Of a stretch of 51,246 nucleotides of DNA, positions 24,873 to 33,625 are shown piece by piece. The position numbers were made by a program, and so were the translations under genes. This DNA comes from JBFGJY01 sp041576975 (GTDB lineage Bacteria > Pseudomonadota > Gammaproteobacteria > UBA4575): positions 1-51,246 of the forward strand of contig JBFGJY010000012.1 in assembly GCA_041576975.1 (NCBI GenBank), in the 5' to 3' direction. A model generated the notes under the pieces. It did no database searches, was not told where the DNA came from, and worked only from the letters and a program-made list of their open reading frames with translations. The first letter of the stretch is position 1. Each line of letters starts with the position of its first letter.

Positions 24873-25907
24873 TTAAAAATCATCTTTATTTGTTGCCTTA
24901 CGTCGTGCTTCTTCACGCGCAATAAGTCCTTTTGCCGCGATCTCTTTTAAATTTTGATCTAGCGTTTGCATACCAACCGAATTTCCAGTTTGTATAGCAG
25001 AATACATCTGTGCAACTTTATCTTCGCGAATAAGATTTCGAATTGCCGGTGTACCAATCATGATTTCATGTGCAGCTACACGACCACCGCCAATTTTGCG
25101 ACATAGAGTCTGCGAAATTACTGCACGCAATGATTCCGATAGCATTGAACGCACCATATCTTTTTCTGCGCCGGGAAAGACATCAACTATACGGTCAATA
25201 GTCTTCGCTGCAGAGCTTGTATGTAAAGTCCCAAACACCAGGTGCCCTGTCTCTGCTGCTGTCAATGCCAATCGAATGGTTTCTAAATCACGCAATTCTC
25301 CAACCAGAATGGTATCGGGGTCTTCACGCAAGGCGGAACGCAGTGCTTCGTTAAAACCCAAAGTGTCGCGATGTACTTCGCGTTGGTTAATGAGACTTTT
25401 TTTACTTTCATGAACGAATTCGATGGGATCTTCAATTGTCAAAATGTGGCTATACTCGTTTTCATTTTTATGATCCATCATCGCAGCAAGTGTTGTTGAC
25501 TTACCAGAGCCTGTCGGTCCAGTAACTAAAACAATACCGCGAGGGTAGCTGGCGATTTCTTGAAAAATTTTCGGGCAACTTAATTCTTCAAGTGTAAGTA
25601 TTTTGCTAGGGATAGTTCGAAACACGGCCCCGGCTCCGCGATTTTGAATAAAAGCATTAACTCGAAAACGTGCCAAGCCAGGAATTTCAAATGAAAAATC
25701 TGTTTCTAAAAATTCTTCGTAGTCTTTGCGTTGTTTATCGTTCATTATGTCATAAACCATTTCATGAACTTGACGATGCTCCATTGCAGGTACATTGATG
25801 CGTCTAACATCACCATCTACCCGAATCATGGGTGGCACACCAGCGGAAAGATGTAAATCGGATGCGCCGTTTTTGACGCTAAAGGCAAGTAACTGAGAAA
25901 TGTCCAC
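24873..25907 (-). CDS. pilT: PilT pilus retraction ATPase
   Basis: A 344-residue hexameric motor that depolymerises type IV pili at the inner membrane. Walker A GPTGSGKST (130-138), TIEDPIEFVHESK, Walker B LVGELRDLETI, His box ETGHLVFGTLHT and the retraction-linked C-terminal AIRNLIREDK (the AIRNLIRE motif) are present. The start is a GTG with AAGGAG 5 nt upstream. It is divergent from yggS across a 294-bp gap, the same arrangement as in Pseudomonas. Confidence 0.98.
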   Translation of the reverse strand: MDISQLLAFSVKNGASDLHLSAGVPPMIRVDGDVRRINVPAMEHRQVHEMVYDIMNDKQRKDYEEFLETDFSFEIPGLARFRVNAFIQNRGAGAVFRTIPSKILTLEELSCPKIFQEIASYPRGIVLVTGPTGSGKSTTLAAMMDHKNENEYSHILTIEDPIEFVHESKKSLINQREVHRDTLGFNEALRSALREDPDTILVGELRDLETIRLALTAAETGHLVFGTLHTSSAAKTIDRIVDVFPGAEKDMVRSMLSESLRAVISQTLCRKIGGGRVAAHEIMIGTPAIRNLIREDKVAQMYSAIQTGNSVGMQTLDQNLKEIAAKGLIAREEARRKATNKDDF

Positions 25908-26201
25908 GAATACTCCTTAATCTAGCTCTGTTGAACAAGCGTGGTGTATAAATACTCCTTGTATTAACCCATCCCACCTCAGTAAGTTAGAGGCGTAAAT
26001 ATCTGGGCTAGGAGGATAATATCGGTAGTGTCATGCGGTTGATATACAGGTTCGGGACTATTCTCGACGAGCCGAATCATTCATACGACTAGCTGCTAGC
26101 TGATAAGATCGCTGACGGAGGAAATTAGCTAATTACAACTTCATCCTATTTATAAAAATTTACCGCTTAAATAGAGCGCAGACTAAATAAATTAAGATTC
26201 T

Positions 26202-26894
26202 ATGCATTCAACAATAGGCACTCGGCTCGTCACTCTTAGGGCGAACATACAAAAGCTAGAATCCAAATATCAGCGCGAACCTGGAAGCACTCGTATTTTG
26301 GCGGTAAGCAAGACAAAACCAGTGAGTGATATATTAGAGGCCATTGCACATGGCCAACGAGAATTTGGTGAGAATTACGTACAAGAGGCAATCGAAAAAA
26401 TTACTACTTTGTCTGACAAAGAAATACACTGGCATTTCATAGGTCCTATTCAAAAAAACAAAACTAAACAGATAGCAGAAAATTTTGACTGGGTACATAG
26501 CGTCGATCGTATGATAATCGCTGACCGGCTAAATGCACAGCGACCAACATCATTACCTCCCATTCAGATATGTATACAAGTAAATATTGATAATGAAGCC
26601 ACAAAATCTGGTGTACCAATGGAACAAGTGCAAAGCTTGGCTAAATCTGTGTTGAACCTTCCGCATGTTAAATTACGAGGTCTGATGGCAATTCCTCAAG
26701 TTTGCAGCGATACTAATGAACTACGTAAACGATTTGCACAACTGCGACAACAGCTTGAGCAGTTAAACCATTTAGGACTCAATCTTGATACATTATCAAT
26801 GGGCATGAGTGGAGATCTAGAACCGGCAATTGCCGAAGGCGCTACTATTGTTCGTGTAGGTACTGCTATTTTTGGGAAACGAATGACTAAATAA
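26202..26894 (+). CDS. yggS: YggS-family PLP homeostasis protein
   Basis: A 230-residue PLP-binding TIM-barrel protein of the YggS/PROSC family, which buffers pyridoxal phosphate. The cofactor lysine is K37 in AVSKTKP; GENYVQEAIEK, WHFIGPIQKNK and the C-terminal LSMGMSGDLEPAIAEGAT are all diagnostic. The stop is immediately followed by the GTG of proC, the usual pairing. Confidence 0.97.
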   Translation: MHSTIGTRLVTLRANIQKLESKYQREPGSTRILAVSKTKPVSDILEAIAHGQREFGENYVQEAIEKITTLSDKEIHWHFIGPIQKNKTKQIAENFDWVHSVDRMIIADRLNAQRPTSLPPIQICIQVNIDNEATKSGVPMEQVQSLAKSVLNLPHVKLRGLMAIPQVCSDTNELRKRFAQLRQQLEQLNHLGLNLDTLSMGMSGDLEPAIAEGATIVRVGTAIFGKRMTK

Positions 26895-27755
26895 GTGAAT
26901 CAATTTCTAGAAAACTTGAAAATTTCTTTTATAGGCGGAGGCAATATGGGACAAGCCTTAGTGGGTGGTTTACTTGATGGCGGTTGGTTAGCCGAAAACA
27001 TAACTATAATAGATACTGACCCTGCAATATGTGCAAAATTAGAGAAATATTTCACAAGCTGCAATGTTTTCTCGCAAACAGAAGCGGCGCTCAATCTTGC
27101 GGATATAGTTGTATTAGCAGTAAAGCCACAAACTATGCGCTTAGCTTGTGAAAAAATTGCAGCACAATGCCAATCCACACGTCCATTAATAATTTCCATA
27201 GCCGCAGGCATACTAGTCAAAGACATTGATGACTGGCTAGGCGGTGAACTGCCTATTGTGCGTTGCATGCCAAACACACCTGTTTTAGTGCAATCTGGCA
27301 CTACTGGACTTTATGCAAATGCAGAAGTGTCACCTAAGCAACGCGAATTTGCAGAAAGTGTCCTCAGCAGTGTGGGCTCTACTTTATGGTTTGAAGAAGA
27401 GTCGATGCTTGATGTGGTTACTGCAGTTTCTGGCAGTGGTCCAGCCTATTTCTTTTACCTAATTGAAGCGATGCTAGAAGCTGGTCAATCACTAGGCTTG
27501 AATGAGGAACAAGCTCGTCAACTAACAATACACACGGCAGTGGGCGCAGCGAAATTAATTGAAAAAAGCGGCAAAACGCCGCAAGAATTGCGTCGCGCCG
27601 TAACCTCAAAAGGGGGCACCACAGAAGCAGCAATCGAAACACTTAAACAAGGTGATGTTAAAAATATCATTCATACAGCAATTACAAATGCTGCACAAAG
27701 AGCCCAACAACTTGCTCGAGTAAACGCAGTGATAGATTCAAATAATCCAAAGTAA
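26895..27755 (+). CDS. proC: pyrroline-5-carboxylate reductase
   Basis: Last step of proline synthesis, NAD(P)H-dependent. The 286-residue protein has the Rossmann motif FIGGGNMGQAL, VVLAVKPQ, the RCMPNTP segment and the C-terminal SGSGPAYFF and TSKGGTTEAAI signature. The GTG start abuts the yggS stop and gives the usual N-terminus. Confidence 0.97.
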   Translation: MNQFLENLKISFIGGGNMGQALVGGLLDGGWLAENITIIDTDPAICAKLEKYFTSCNVFSQTEAALNLADIVVLAVKPQTMRLACEKIAAQCQSTRPLIISIAAGILVKDIDDWLGGELPIVRCMPNTPVLVQSGTTGLYANAEVSPKQREFAESVLSSVGSTLWFEEESMLDVVTAVSGSGPAYFFYLIEAMLEAGQSLGLNEEQARQLTIHTAVGAAKLIEKSGKTPQELRRAVTSKGGTTEAAIETLKQGDVKNIIHTAITNAAQRAQQLARVNAVIDSNNPK

Positions 27756-27757
27756 AT

Positions 27758-28309
27758 ATGAACCCATTACTTAATATATTTGATTTTCTAATACACATTT
27801 CAATTACATTATATATTTATGCGATCATCATACGAATGTTGCTGGGCCTTACTCATGCAGATTTTTATAACCCCTTTTCACAATTTATATTGACTATCAC
27901 TAGTCCTGTTTTAAAACCACTTAGAAAATGGATCCCTAGTATTGGGCGTCTAGATACAGCAGCACTAGTAGTAATTATTTTTCTTAAATTTGCAGAACTA
28001 ATTATTCGTGGATTGCTTGCTGGAAAAAAAATAATGCTAGACTCTTTAATAGTTCCTGTTATTTTTGGACTAATTGATTTAGTGATCAATTTATTTATTT
28101 TCGCTATCATTATTCTTGTAATAATCAGTTGGATTGCTCCACATCTGCATGCACAAAATAATCCGCTTGCTTCAGTATTGCGCTCGATAACCGAGCCTTT
28201 AATTCGCCCCGCCAGAAAGCTCATACCTCCAATTGGTATGTTTGATCTCTCAACTTTCGTTGTTTTAATCGCTCTATATTGCATAAAAATATTTTTGCAC
28301 TCGATATAG
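27758..28309 (+). CDS. yggT: YggT-family membrane protein
   Basis: A 183-residue integral membrane protein made of two tandem YGGT repeats. The segments NPFSQFILTITSPVLKPLRK (about 38-57) and NPLASVLRSITEPLIRPARK (about 135-154) mirror each other, each after hydrophobic helices. Related proteins act in cell division or osmotic tolerance; its role here is unknown. It starts 2 bp after proC in the yggS-proC-yggT operon. Confidence 0.93.
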   Translation: MNPLLNIFDFLIHISITLYIYAIIIRMLLGLTHADFYNPFSQFILTITSPVLKPLRKWIPSIGRLDTAALVVIIFLKFAELIIRGLLAGKKIMLDSLIVPVIFGLIDLVINLFIFAIIILVIISWIAPHLHAQNNPLASVLRSITEPLIRPARKLIPPIGMFDLSTFVVLIALYCIKIFLHSI

Positions 28310-28393
28310 CTTTAAGATTTTATTAATCATTAAATGATTGCGTACATGGTATGCACTCATTACACTTCAAAAAAAGGTAAAAGCGTTATAAGC

Positions 28394-29530
28394 ATGCCAG
28401 ACACTATTCCGGCGGATTCTGTAGGTCTCGTTGAGACTAAATACAAAACATTCAAGAAACTCTTATCTCTTGATTGCGGCCGATCGCTGCCTGAATTCAC
28501 CCTTGCATACGAAACCTATGGTGAATTAAACCATGATAAAAATAATGCGCTATTAATTTGTCACGCCCTTTCAGGAGACCAACACGCGGCCGGCTACCTT
28601 AGTATGGAAGATCGCAAACCGGGCTGGTGGGACAACTGTATCGGGCCCGGCAAACCATTTGATACTAATCGATTTTTTATAGTCTGCCCAAACAATCTAG
28701 GTGGCTGCAAAGGCAGCAGTGGACCCGTTACTACTAATCCTGATACAGGGAAGCCATATGGACCAGACTTCCCGCTGGTGACGGTCCATGATTGGGTTCT
28801 AAGTCAGAGCTATCTGGCCGATGAGTTGGGCATACAACAATGGGCGGCAGTAATTGGTGGAAGTCTAGGTGGTATGCAGGTGATGCAATGGGCTATCGAC
28901 TTTCCAGATCGTTTACGATATGCACTGGTAATTGCGGCAGCACCTAAACTCACTGCACAAAATATTGCTTTTAACGAAGTTGCGCGACAAGCCATATTTT
29001 CTGACCCTAATTTTCATCAAGGGCGATATTACGAACATGACACTATTCCACGCCAAGGATTAATGCTTGCTCGTATGCTTGGACATATAACCTATCTTTC
29101 TGATGATGCGATGCGAGAAAAATTTGGTCGTGATTTGCGTGAGGGAAAACTTAATTTTGGTTTTGACGTAGAATTTCAGGTTGAAAGTTATTTGCGTTAT
29201 CAAGGTAAGTCTTTTGTAGACCGTTTTGATGCAAATACCTATCTGCTTATGACTAAAGTGTTAGATTATTTTGATCCCGCAATAGAATTTGATCATGATT
29301 TAGCTCAAGCATTTAATAAAACAAATGCTAACTTTTTAGTTGTTTCATTTACCGGCGACTGGAGATTTTCATCCTCGCGTTCACGAGAAATCGTACATGC
29401 GTTAATTGCTGCAAAAAAAGAAGTGAGTTATTTAGAAATTGAAGCTGAACTTGGACATGACGCATTTCTGACAGTTATACCCGAATATCATGGAGCTCTC
29501 CATACGTACATGGATATGATTAAGATATGA
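28394..29530 (+). CDS. metX: homoserine O-acyltransferase MetX
   Basis: Alpha/beta-hydrolase that activates homoserine for methionine synthesis, using acetyl- or succinyl-CoA. The nucleophile is S157 in IGGSLGGMQVMQW; the remaining triad comes from the Asp of FTGDWRFS and the His of LGHDAFL near the C-terminus. The ATG chosen gives MPDTIPADSVGLV, the usual MetX beginning, and 378 residues; an in-frame ATG at 28334 would add 20 unusual residues. Acyl donor cannot be told from what I see. It overlaps metW by 4 bp. Confidence 0.95.
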   Translation: MPDTIPADSVGLVETKYKTFKKLLSLDCGRSLPEFTLAYETYGELNHDKNNALLICHALSGDQHAAGYLSMEDRKPGWWDNCIGPGKPFDTNRFFIVCPNNLGGCKGSSGPVTTNPDTGKPYGPDFPLVTVHDWVLSQSYLADELGIQQWAAVIGGSLGGMQVMQWAIDFPDRLRYALVIAAAPKLTAQNIAFNEVARQAIFSDPNFHQGRYYEHDTIPRQGLMLARMLGHITYLSDDAMREKFGRDLREGKLNFGFDVEFQVESYLRYQGKSFVDRFDANTYLLMTKVLDYFDPAIEFDHDLAQAFNKTNANFLVVSFTGDWRFSSSRSREIVHALIAAKKEVSYLEIEAELGHDAFLTVIPEYHGALHTYMDMIKI

Positions 29531-30156
29531 ATGAAACATTACGCCCTGATTTAGAGATAATCTGCGAATGGATCAAGCCTAATACTCGAATACTAGATTT
29601 AGGTTGTGGTGATGGCACATTGCTGAGCCATCTAAAAAACACTCGTAATGTAACTGGCTATGGTTTAGAGATTGATGAAACAAACATACTTCAATGTATA
29701 GTCAAAGGAGTACAAGTTATTCAAACTAACCTCGATGAAGGTATCACTGAATTTTTTGATGAAAACTCATTCGACTATGTCGTGATGACACAAACACTAC
29801 AAGCAATTCAATACCCCGAAAAGTTATTAAAGCAAATGATGCGCATAGGCAGAGAAGGAATCGTTACATTCCCCAATATGGCATATTGGAAAAGTCGTTT
29901 GCAGCTTGGATTAGGTGGACATATGCCTGTGACGCGAACGCTTCCAAATGAGTGGTTCGACACACCAAATATTCATCTGTGCTCAATCAATGATTTTGAA
30001 AACTTATGTCGAAAGCAAAGTATAAAAATTATACAACGTACTGCAGTAGACTATGCACATCGCCATAGCTTGGGGATCAAATTGTTCCCAAACCTACTTG
30101 GCGAAATAGCCTTATATCGTTTTTGTAAAAGCACTTCCAAGGCTCTAAAAGCCTAA
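29527..30156 (+). CDS. metW: MetW, methionine biosynthesis partner protein
   Basis: A 209-residue class I methyltransferase-fold protein. The SAM-type motif ILDLGCGDGTLL (about residues 22-33) and NMAYWKSRLQLGLGGHMPVT are diagnostic of MetW. It is translationally coupled to metX, the standard metXW pair of proteobacteria, where MetW is thought to support MetX activity. No classical terminator follows; an imperfect hairpin (30177-30209) lacks a T run. Confidence 0.95.
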   Translation: MNETLRPDLEIICEWIKPNTRILDLGCGDGTLLSHLKNTRNVTGYGLEIDETNILQCIVKGVQVIQTNLDEGITEFFDENSFDYVVMTQTLQAIQYPEKLLKQMMRIGREGIVTFPNMAYWKSRLQLGLGGHMPVTRTLPNEWFDTPNIHLCSINDFENLCRKQSIKIIQRTAVDYAHRHSLGIKLFPNLLGEIALYRFCKSTSKALKA

Positions 30157-30329
30157 ATATAGAAAAAGGATGACAGATCAGATTTTTTAGATACAATAAA
30201 AAACCTGATATTTGTAGAAGTGACTATCTCATCTCACTTTTTTTAACTGTTACTATTGTATTTTTTTGCTCAGTGCTTGATCATACGCCCGCACTAATTT
30301 TTGATTATCAATGACTATAGGACTTATGC

Positions 30330-30665
30330 ATGGCCGCTACTAAAAATTCTTCTACTTCTGTTAAGAAGCCACCAACCAAATCAGAAATCCTGAATCATAT
30401 TGCCACTGACACGACACTTACTCGTAAGCAAGTTGCAGCTGTTTTTGAATCACTAGAGGGTTTAATTGCTAGAGAATTAAAGCCTCGCGGTTCCGGATTT
30501 TTTAATTTGCCAGGCTTATTGAAAATCAAAGTTATTAAAAAGCCTGCCAGAAAAGCCCGTAAAGGCATCAATCCTTTCACTGGTGAAGAAATGATGTTTA
30601 AAGCAAAACCAGCTAGCAAGGGGATTAAAGTCTTACCTCTTAAAGGCTTAAAAAGCATGGTATAA
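30330..30665 (+). CDS. HU-family DNA-binding protein with N-terminal extension
   Basis: A 111-residue small basic protein of the HU/IHF superfamily. The helical part is TKSEILNHIATDTTLTRKQV, followed by GSGFFNLPGLLKIKV, and the DNA-binding arm is GINPFTGEEMMFKAKPASK, matching the usual RNPxTGE arm. A Lys/Ser/Thr-rich extension of about 14 residues precedes the fold. AGGA lies 9 nt before the ATG. It probably bends or packages DNA. It stands alone with its own terminator. Confidence 0.9.
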   Translation: MAATKNSSTSVKKPPTKSEILNHIATDTTLTRKQVAAVFESLEGLIARELKPRGSGFFNLPGLLKIKVIKKPARKARKGINPFTGEEMMFKAKPASKGIKVLPLKGLKSMV

Positions 30666-30670
30666 ACGAA

Positions 30671-30695
30671 AAGGGTGCCTTTTGCACCTTTTTTT
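30671..30695 (+). terminator. terminator between convergent HU-like and TerB-like genes
   Basis: GGTGC (30674-30678) pairs with GCACC (30684-30688) across a 5-nt loop, followed by seven T. The A-rich left flank gives four T on the other strand, so it may also serve the convergent TerB-like gene. Confidence 0.75.
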
Positions 30696-30704
30696 GTTCT
30701 TGTC

Positions 30705-31154
30705 CTAAGATCCCAATACATTCAGTTTGGTTTGGATAAAATCGCTGTGCGATAAGTACAGCAAATCGGCTATCTTTCTTATTTGATAATCTTCGTATTT
30801 ATCTAATTTATTGTCGGCATAAGCAATACGCCATAGATCTTGCAACAATATCTTTTTTTCTTCTGGAGTACAGCTCTTGTTTATAATTTTTACAAATGGA
30901 TGAATAGAAACATGATGCTCTTGTTCAGTCAGTGCTAAATTAATCAAGTTTTGTACTTCTTTATTAGTAAAATCAAACCTTTGTTGTAATGCCTTTGCAA
31001 TAATCTTTAGTTCTTCATCTTGGATATCGAAATCTGCACGACTCACTTCTAATAACAATCCCGCAGCTGCTAAATGCATCAAATGCTCATCATCCATAGC
31101 TTCTTGCTGAGGTGATATCTTGTCTTGTATAAATGACGTAATAGACTTAAACAT
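30705..31154 (-). CDS. TerB-like domain protein
   Basis: A 149-residue protein with the TerB-type helical pattern: HLAAAGLLLEVSRADFDIQDEEL, then LLQDLWRIAYADNKLDKYED, two acidic helix pairs as in tellurite-resistance TerB and DjlA-type domains. The ATG chosen lies 1 bp after the hspQ stop; an upstream in-frame start would run 98 bp into hspQ. Tellurite resistance is not implied, since no other ter gene is present. Function unknown. Confidence 0.8.
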   Translation of the reverse strand: MFKSITSFIQDKISPQQEAMDDEHLMHLAAAGLLLEVSRADFDIQDEELKIIAKALQQRFDFTNKEVQNLINLALTEQEHHVSIHPFVKIINKSCTPEEKKILLQDLWRIAYADNKLDKYEDYQIRKIADLLYLSHSDFIQTKLNVLGS

Positions 31155-31155
31155 A

Positions 31156-31467
31156 TTAGTTATGTATTCGAAAGTTTCGATACACACCCCCCTCAAAACA
31201 ATCAAAATAATCTTCAGTAAGAGGATGAGTAATCGGTTCAGGGCTAGCATCAAGCTCTAAATGTCTTTCGGCTACATAAGTTGTCATGAGTTGCCCATCT
31301 ACCAGGACATGGTACCAAGGTTTATCCTTAGGAGGTCTAGATTTTGCCACACGTTCATACCATTCTTCCGTACCATTGTATTTCGCATCCACATCAAAAA
31401 TTACACCGCGATAATTAAATTTTTTATGCACTATCACTTGGCCAATTGAAAATAATGCTTCGTGCAT
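31156..31467 (-). CDS. hspQ: HspQ / YccV-like heat-shock protein
   Basis: A 103-residue protein of the YccV/HspQ family (hemimethylated-DNA-binding fold). SIGQVIVHKKFNYRGVIFDV, KPWYHVLVDG and TYVAERHLEL are the family's signature segments. In enterobacteria HspQ is a heat-shock protein and a specificity factor for Lon. AGGAG 7 nt before the ATG supports the start. The TerB-like gene follows 1 bp later, so the two are probably one unit. I could not identify a sigma-32 promoter. Confidence 0.93.
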   Translation of the reverse strand: MHEALFSIGQVIVHKKFNYRGVIFDVDAKYNGTEEWYERVAKSRPPKDKPWYHVLVDGQLMTTYVAERHLELDASPEPITHPLTEDYFDCFEGGVYRNFRIHN

Positions 31468-31679
31468 TCTTTTTCTCCTGTTGTATGAATTGTCGGCTTA
31501 TATTGTCAGTTAAGATACTAACCCAAATTCTATAGATTTCTAAGTAGATACTTACAATATAGTATTCAATATAATTGGGTCGATGGTATATATAGTAGAA
31601 TCTGCTAGGCTGTAGTTAATTGAATATTCAAAATTTGGCTACTTAAACCATTTAATAAAATAAACTATCTAATCTTTAC

Positions 31680-31964
31680 ATGTCTACAAGAAGCAAAGAA
31701 CAACGTATATTAGTAGTTATGCGCAAGCTACTTGCGCAAATTGTAAAAGATACAACACCTGGCCCAGGTATGCGTCACCCGTTGAGCGAACAAACAATTA
31801 AAGATATTCGCGATTGTTTCAGCTTAATAGCTGCGCGTGAACGTGAGCTGGCTGATAAATCTGGAATTGAAAATAAAGACAGGCCACATTTTGTCGATGG
31901 ACCAAAAACATCTACGATTATTAAATTCAAACACCCGAATAAGAAACCTCATAAGGAAGAATGA
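31680..31964 (+). CDS. conserved hypothetical protein next to MbcA/ParS-like gene
   Basis: A 94-residue soluble, basic protein with no known domain. The N-terminus STRSKEQRILVVMRKLLAQI and the segment PGMRHPLSEQTIKDIRDCF read like a conserved gammaproteobacterial family I have seen without a function. No Shine-Dalgarno is visible before the ATG; a TATAAT at 31572-31577 could be part of its promoter. It is followed 58 bp later by an antitoxin-like gene, and the two may form a unit. Confidence 0.7.
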   Translation: MSTRSKEQRILVVMRKLLAQIVKDTTPGPGMRHPLSEQTIKDIRDCFSLIAARERELADKSGIENKDRPHFVDGPKTSTIIKFKHPNKKPHKEE

Positions 31965-32022
31965 GATAGGCAAATAAGATACATTGCTCACTAACTCAAT
32001 TCCTATTACTCATATTATTTAT

Positions 32023-32421
32023 ATGTCTTCTTACACGCAAGATGAGCAAGTTCAAATAACAAAACATATAATGCGCATACTAGATGAGTGGGGTCTATCA
32101 GGAAAAGATGCAATAAGTATCTTGGCACTACCTACAAACACTCGTATACGACACTTAGAACGGTTTCGTGATGGAGATCCTTTACCAGATACTTATGAAA
32201 TCATAGAACGAATAGAACACATTGCTGGAATTGCAGATGCATTACGTACTAGTTTCCCACGTAATGCTCATATGGCTATTGTATGGATGCACACCCCACA
32301 CAAACGTTTCCAAAATCAAACACCTATACAGATATTAGCAGATCGTGGGTTAAGCGGCTTGCGTGTCATACGCGCTGAGTTAGATTGTGCTTTTGCATGG
32401 GATGAATCTCGTCCTGACTAA
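32023..32421 (+). CDS. MbcA/ParS/Xre antitoxin-like protein (DUF2384)
   Basis: A 132-residue protein. The N-terminal half is a degenerate Xre-like helix-turn-helix (HIMRILDEWGLSGKDAISIL, LERFRDGDPLP). The C-terminal half carries the MbcA/ParS toxin-binding domain (HIAGIADALRTSFP, WMHTPHKRF, TPIQILADRGLSGLRVIRAEL). Relatives are antitoxins to RES-domain NAD-degrading toxins. No RES toxin is here; the downstream gene is a YkgJ protein. The ATG chosen is preferred to an upstream TTG at 31984. It may be a lone regulator rather than an antitoxin. Confidence 0.8.
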   Translation: MSSYTQDEQVQITKHIMRILDEWGLSGKDAISILALPTNTRIRHLERFRDGDPLPDTYEIIERIEHIAGIADALRTSFPRNAHMAIVWMHTPHKRFQNQTPIQILADRGLSGLRVIRAELDCAFAWDESRPD

Positions 32422-32478
32422 AAAATTAGCCGCTATTTAGCATAATCTTAGTTTATTCCATCAATGTAAAAGCATGTT

Positions 32479-32484
32479 TATAAT
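32479..32484 (+). promoter_or_regulatory. candidate -10 box for the YkgJ gene
   Basis: A consensus TATAAT 31 bp before the YkgJ ATG. No good -35 is seen, and the gene lacks a Shine-Dalgarno, so a short leader is likely. Tentative. Confidence 0.3.
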
Positions 32485-32515
32485 GCACTTGTCCATGAAC
32501 TTTTTTTGTTTATAA

Positions 32516-32932
32516 ATGGAACGATTAGCAGATATAAAAGTAAAATTAGAGCCTGGTGTTGAAATTACCGCAGAGAACAAATGTGGCTATTGCACTAATT
32601 CATATTGCTGCACTTATGTAACCGAAGAACTTTCTGCACCTAAAAGCAAGGTAGATTACGAACATATGCTCTGGCAAGTGTCACATGAAGGTGTTGAGGT
32701 TTATAAAGACGATGAAGGTTGGTGGATGATGGTGTCCGCCCGCTGCACACATCTTCAAGATGATGGTGGTTGTGGAATTTACGATGCGCGCCCTCAAATC
32801 TGTCGTGATCACTCTAATGACTATTGTGAATTTGACTCGCCAGCAGAAGACGATTATGACTTGTATTTTCCTGATTATGAAACTTTACTGAAATACTGCA
32901 AAAAACGTTTCAAACGTTGGAAACGCGGATAA
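32516..32932 (+). CDS. YkgJ-family cysteine-cluster protein
   Basis: A 138-residue protein of the YkgJ family, thought to bind zinc or an iron-sulfur cluster. Cysteines are grouped as CGYCTNSYCC near the N-terminus, then ARCTHLQDDGGCGIYDARPQIC, matching the family CxxCxxxCC and CxxL...GxCxIYxxRPxxCR layout. Function is unproven. It converges on yrfG with a 10-bp gap. Confidence 0.9.
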   Translation: MERLADIKVKLEPGVEITAENKCGYCTNSYCCTYVTEELSAPKSKVDYEHMLWQVSHEGVEVYKDDEGWWMMVSARCTHLQDDGGCGIYDARPQICRDHSNDYCEFDSPAEDDYDLYFPDYETLLKYCKKRFKRWKRG

Positions 32933-32942
32933 TCATTAGCAA

Positions 32943-33611
32943 TCAAACCGGCATAATCTGTGCAAAATCTGATATTGCACGATAATGCAATGTATCTTGT
33001 TCAGGTTTTGAGCTGTCCGGTTGCTTAATTGTAATCAGATATTGTATGCCATAGGCCTCAGCCGCAGCTAGTACGTCAAGATTATCATCGATAAATAATG
33101 TATTCGCTGGGTTATAAGGCTCTATTTCCATCAATTTATTCCAAAACAATAACTCTTCTTTTGGACAACCAAAGTCATGTGAAGAAATGATTTTATCGAA
33201 ATAACTATCAAGTTGAAGAGAATTCATTTTTATTGCAATACTATCGTGGTGTGCATTTGTAAGTAATACAATACGCTTATTAATATGCATAAGCTTCTCT
33301 AGAAACTGCTTTGCTTTTGGAAATATTCGAATACGATGAGAAATTTCTTGCTTTAACGAAGAAATATCAAGTTTAAGCTCTTTTGCCCAAAAATCTGTGC
33401 AATACCAGTCCAACGTGCCGGCTTTACTTTGATAACGAGCTTGTAATTGTTGTTTGGAATGATTTAAATTGATCTCATGCTTTTCGCTATAACGCAACGG
33501 CACATGTTCATGCCAAAAGTAATTATCAAAATATAAATCAAGTAACGTACCATCCATATCAAGAAAGACGGTTGTTACTTTTTCCCAGTCCATTGGTATT
33601 TGCATAGACAT
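32943..33611 (-). CDS. yrfG: HAD hydrolase, YrfG-type GMP/IMP nucleotidase
   Basis: A 222-residue haloacid-dehalogenase phosphatase. The catalytic motif is FLDMDGTLLDL with D18 and D20; motif II is VLLTNAHHDS; later Asp residues lie in TLFIDDNLDVL. The N-terminal FDNYFWHEHVPLRYSEKH stretch is characteristic of YrfG, which removes phosphate from GMP and IMP. AGGA precedes the start. It is divergent from cysQ with only 14 bp between starts, so their promoters must overlap the other's coding DNA. Confidence 0.88.
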   Translation of the reverse strand: MSMQIPMDWEKVTTVFLDMDGTLLDLYFDNYFWHEHVPLRYSEKHEINLNHSKQQLQARYQSKAGTLDWYCTDFWAKELKLDISSLKQEISHRIRIFPKAKQFLEKLMHINKRIVLLTNAHHDSIAIKMNSLQLDSYFDKIISSHDFGCPKEELLFWNKLMEIEPYNPANTLFIDDNLDVLAAAEAYGIQYLITIKQPDSSKPEQDTLHYRAISDFAQIMPV

Positions 33612-33625
33612 ATTTATCCTAGATA

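Noticed and set aside
26088..26106. Tandem CTAGCTG repeat in the pilT-yggS gap
   Set aside because: Only two 7-bp units; too short to call an element or operator.
30177..30209. Imperfect hairpin after metW
   Set aside because: ATCAG/CTGAT arms with a T6/A6 inner stem but no trailing T run; not convincing as a terminator.
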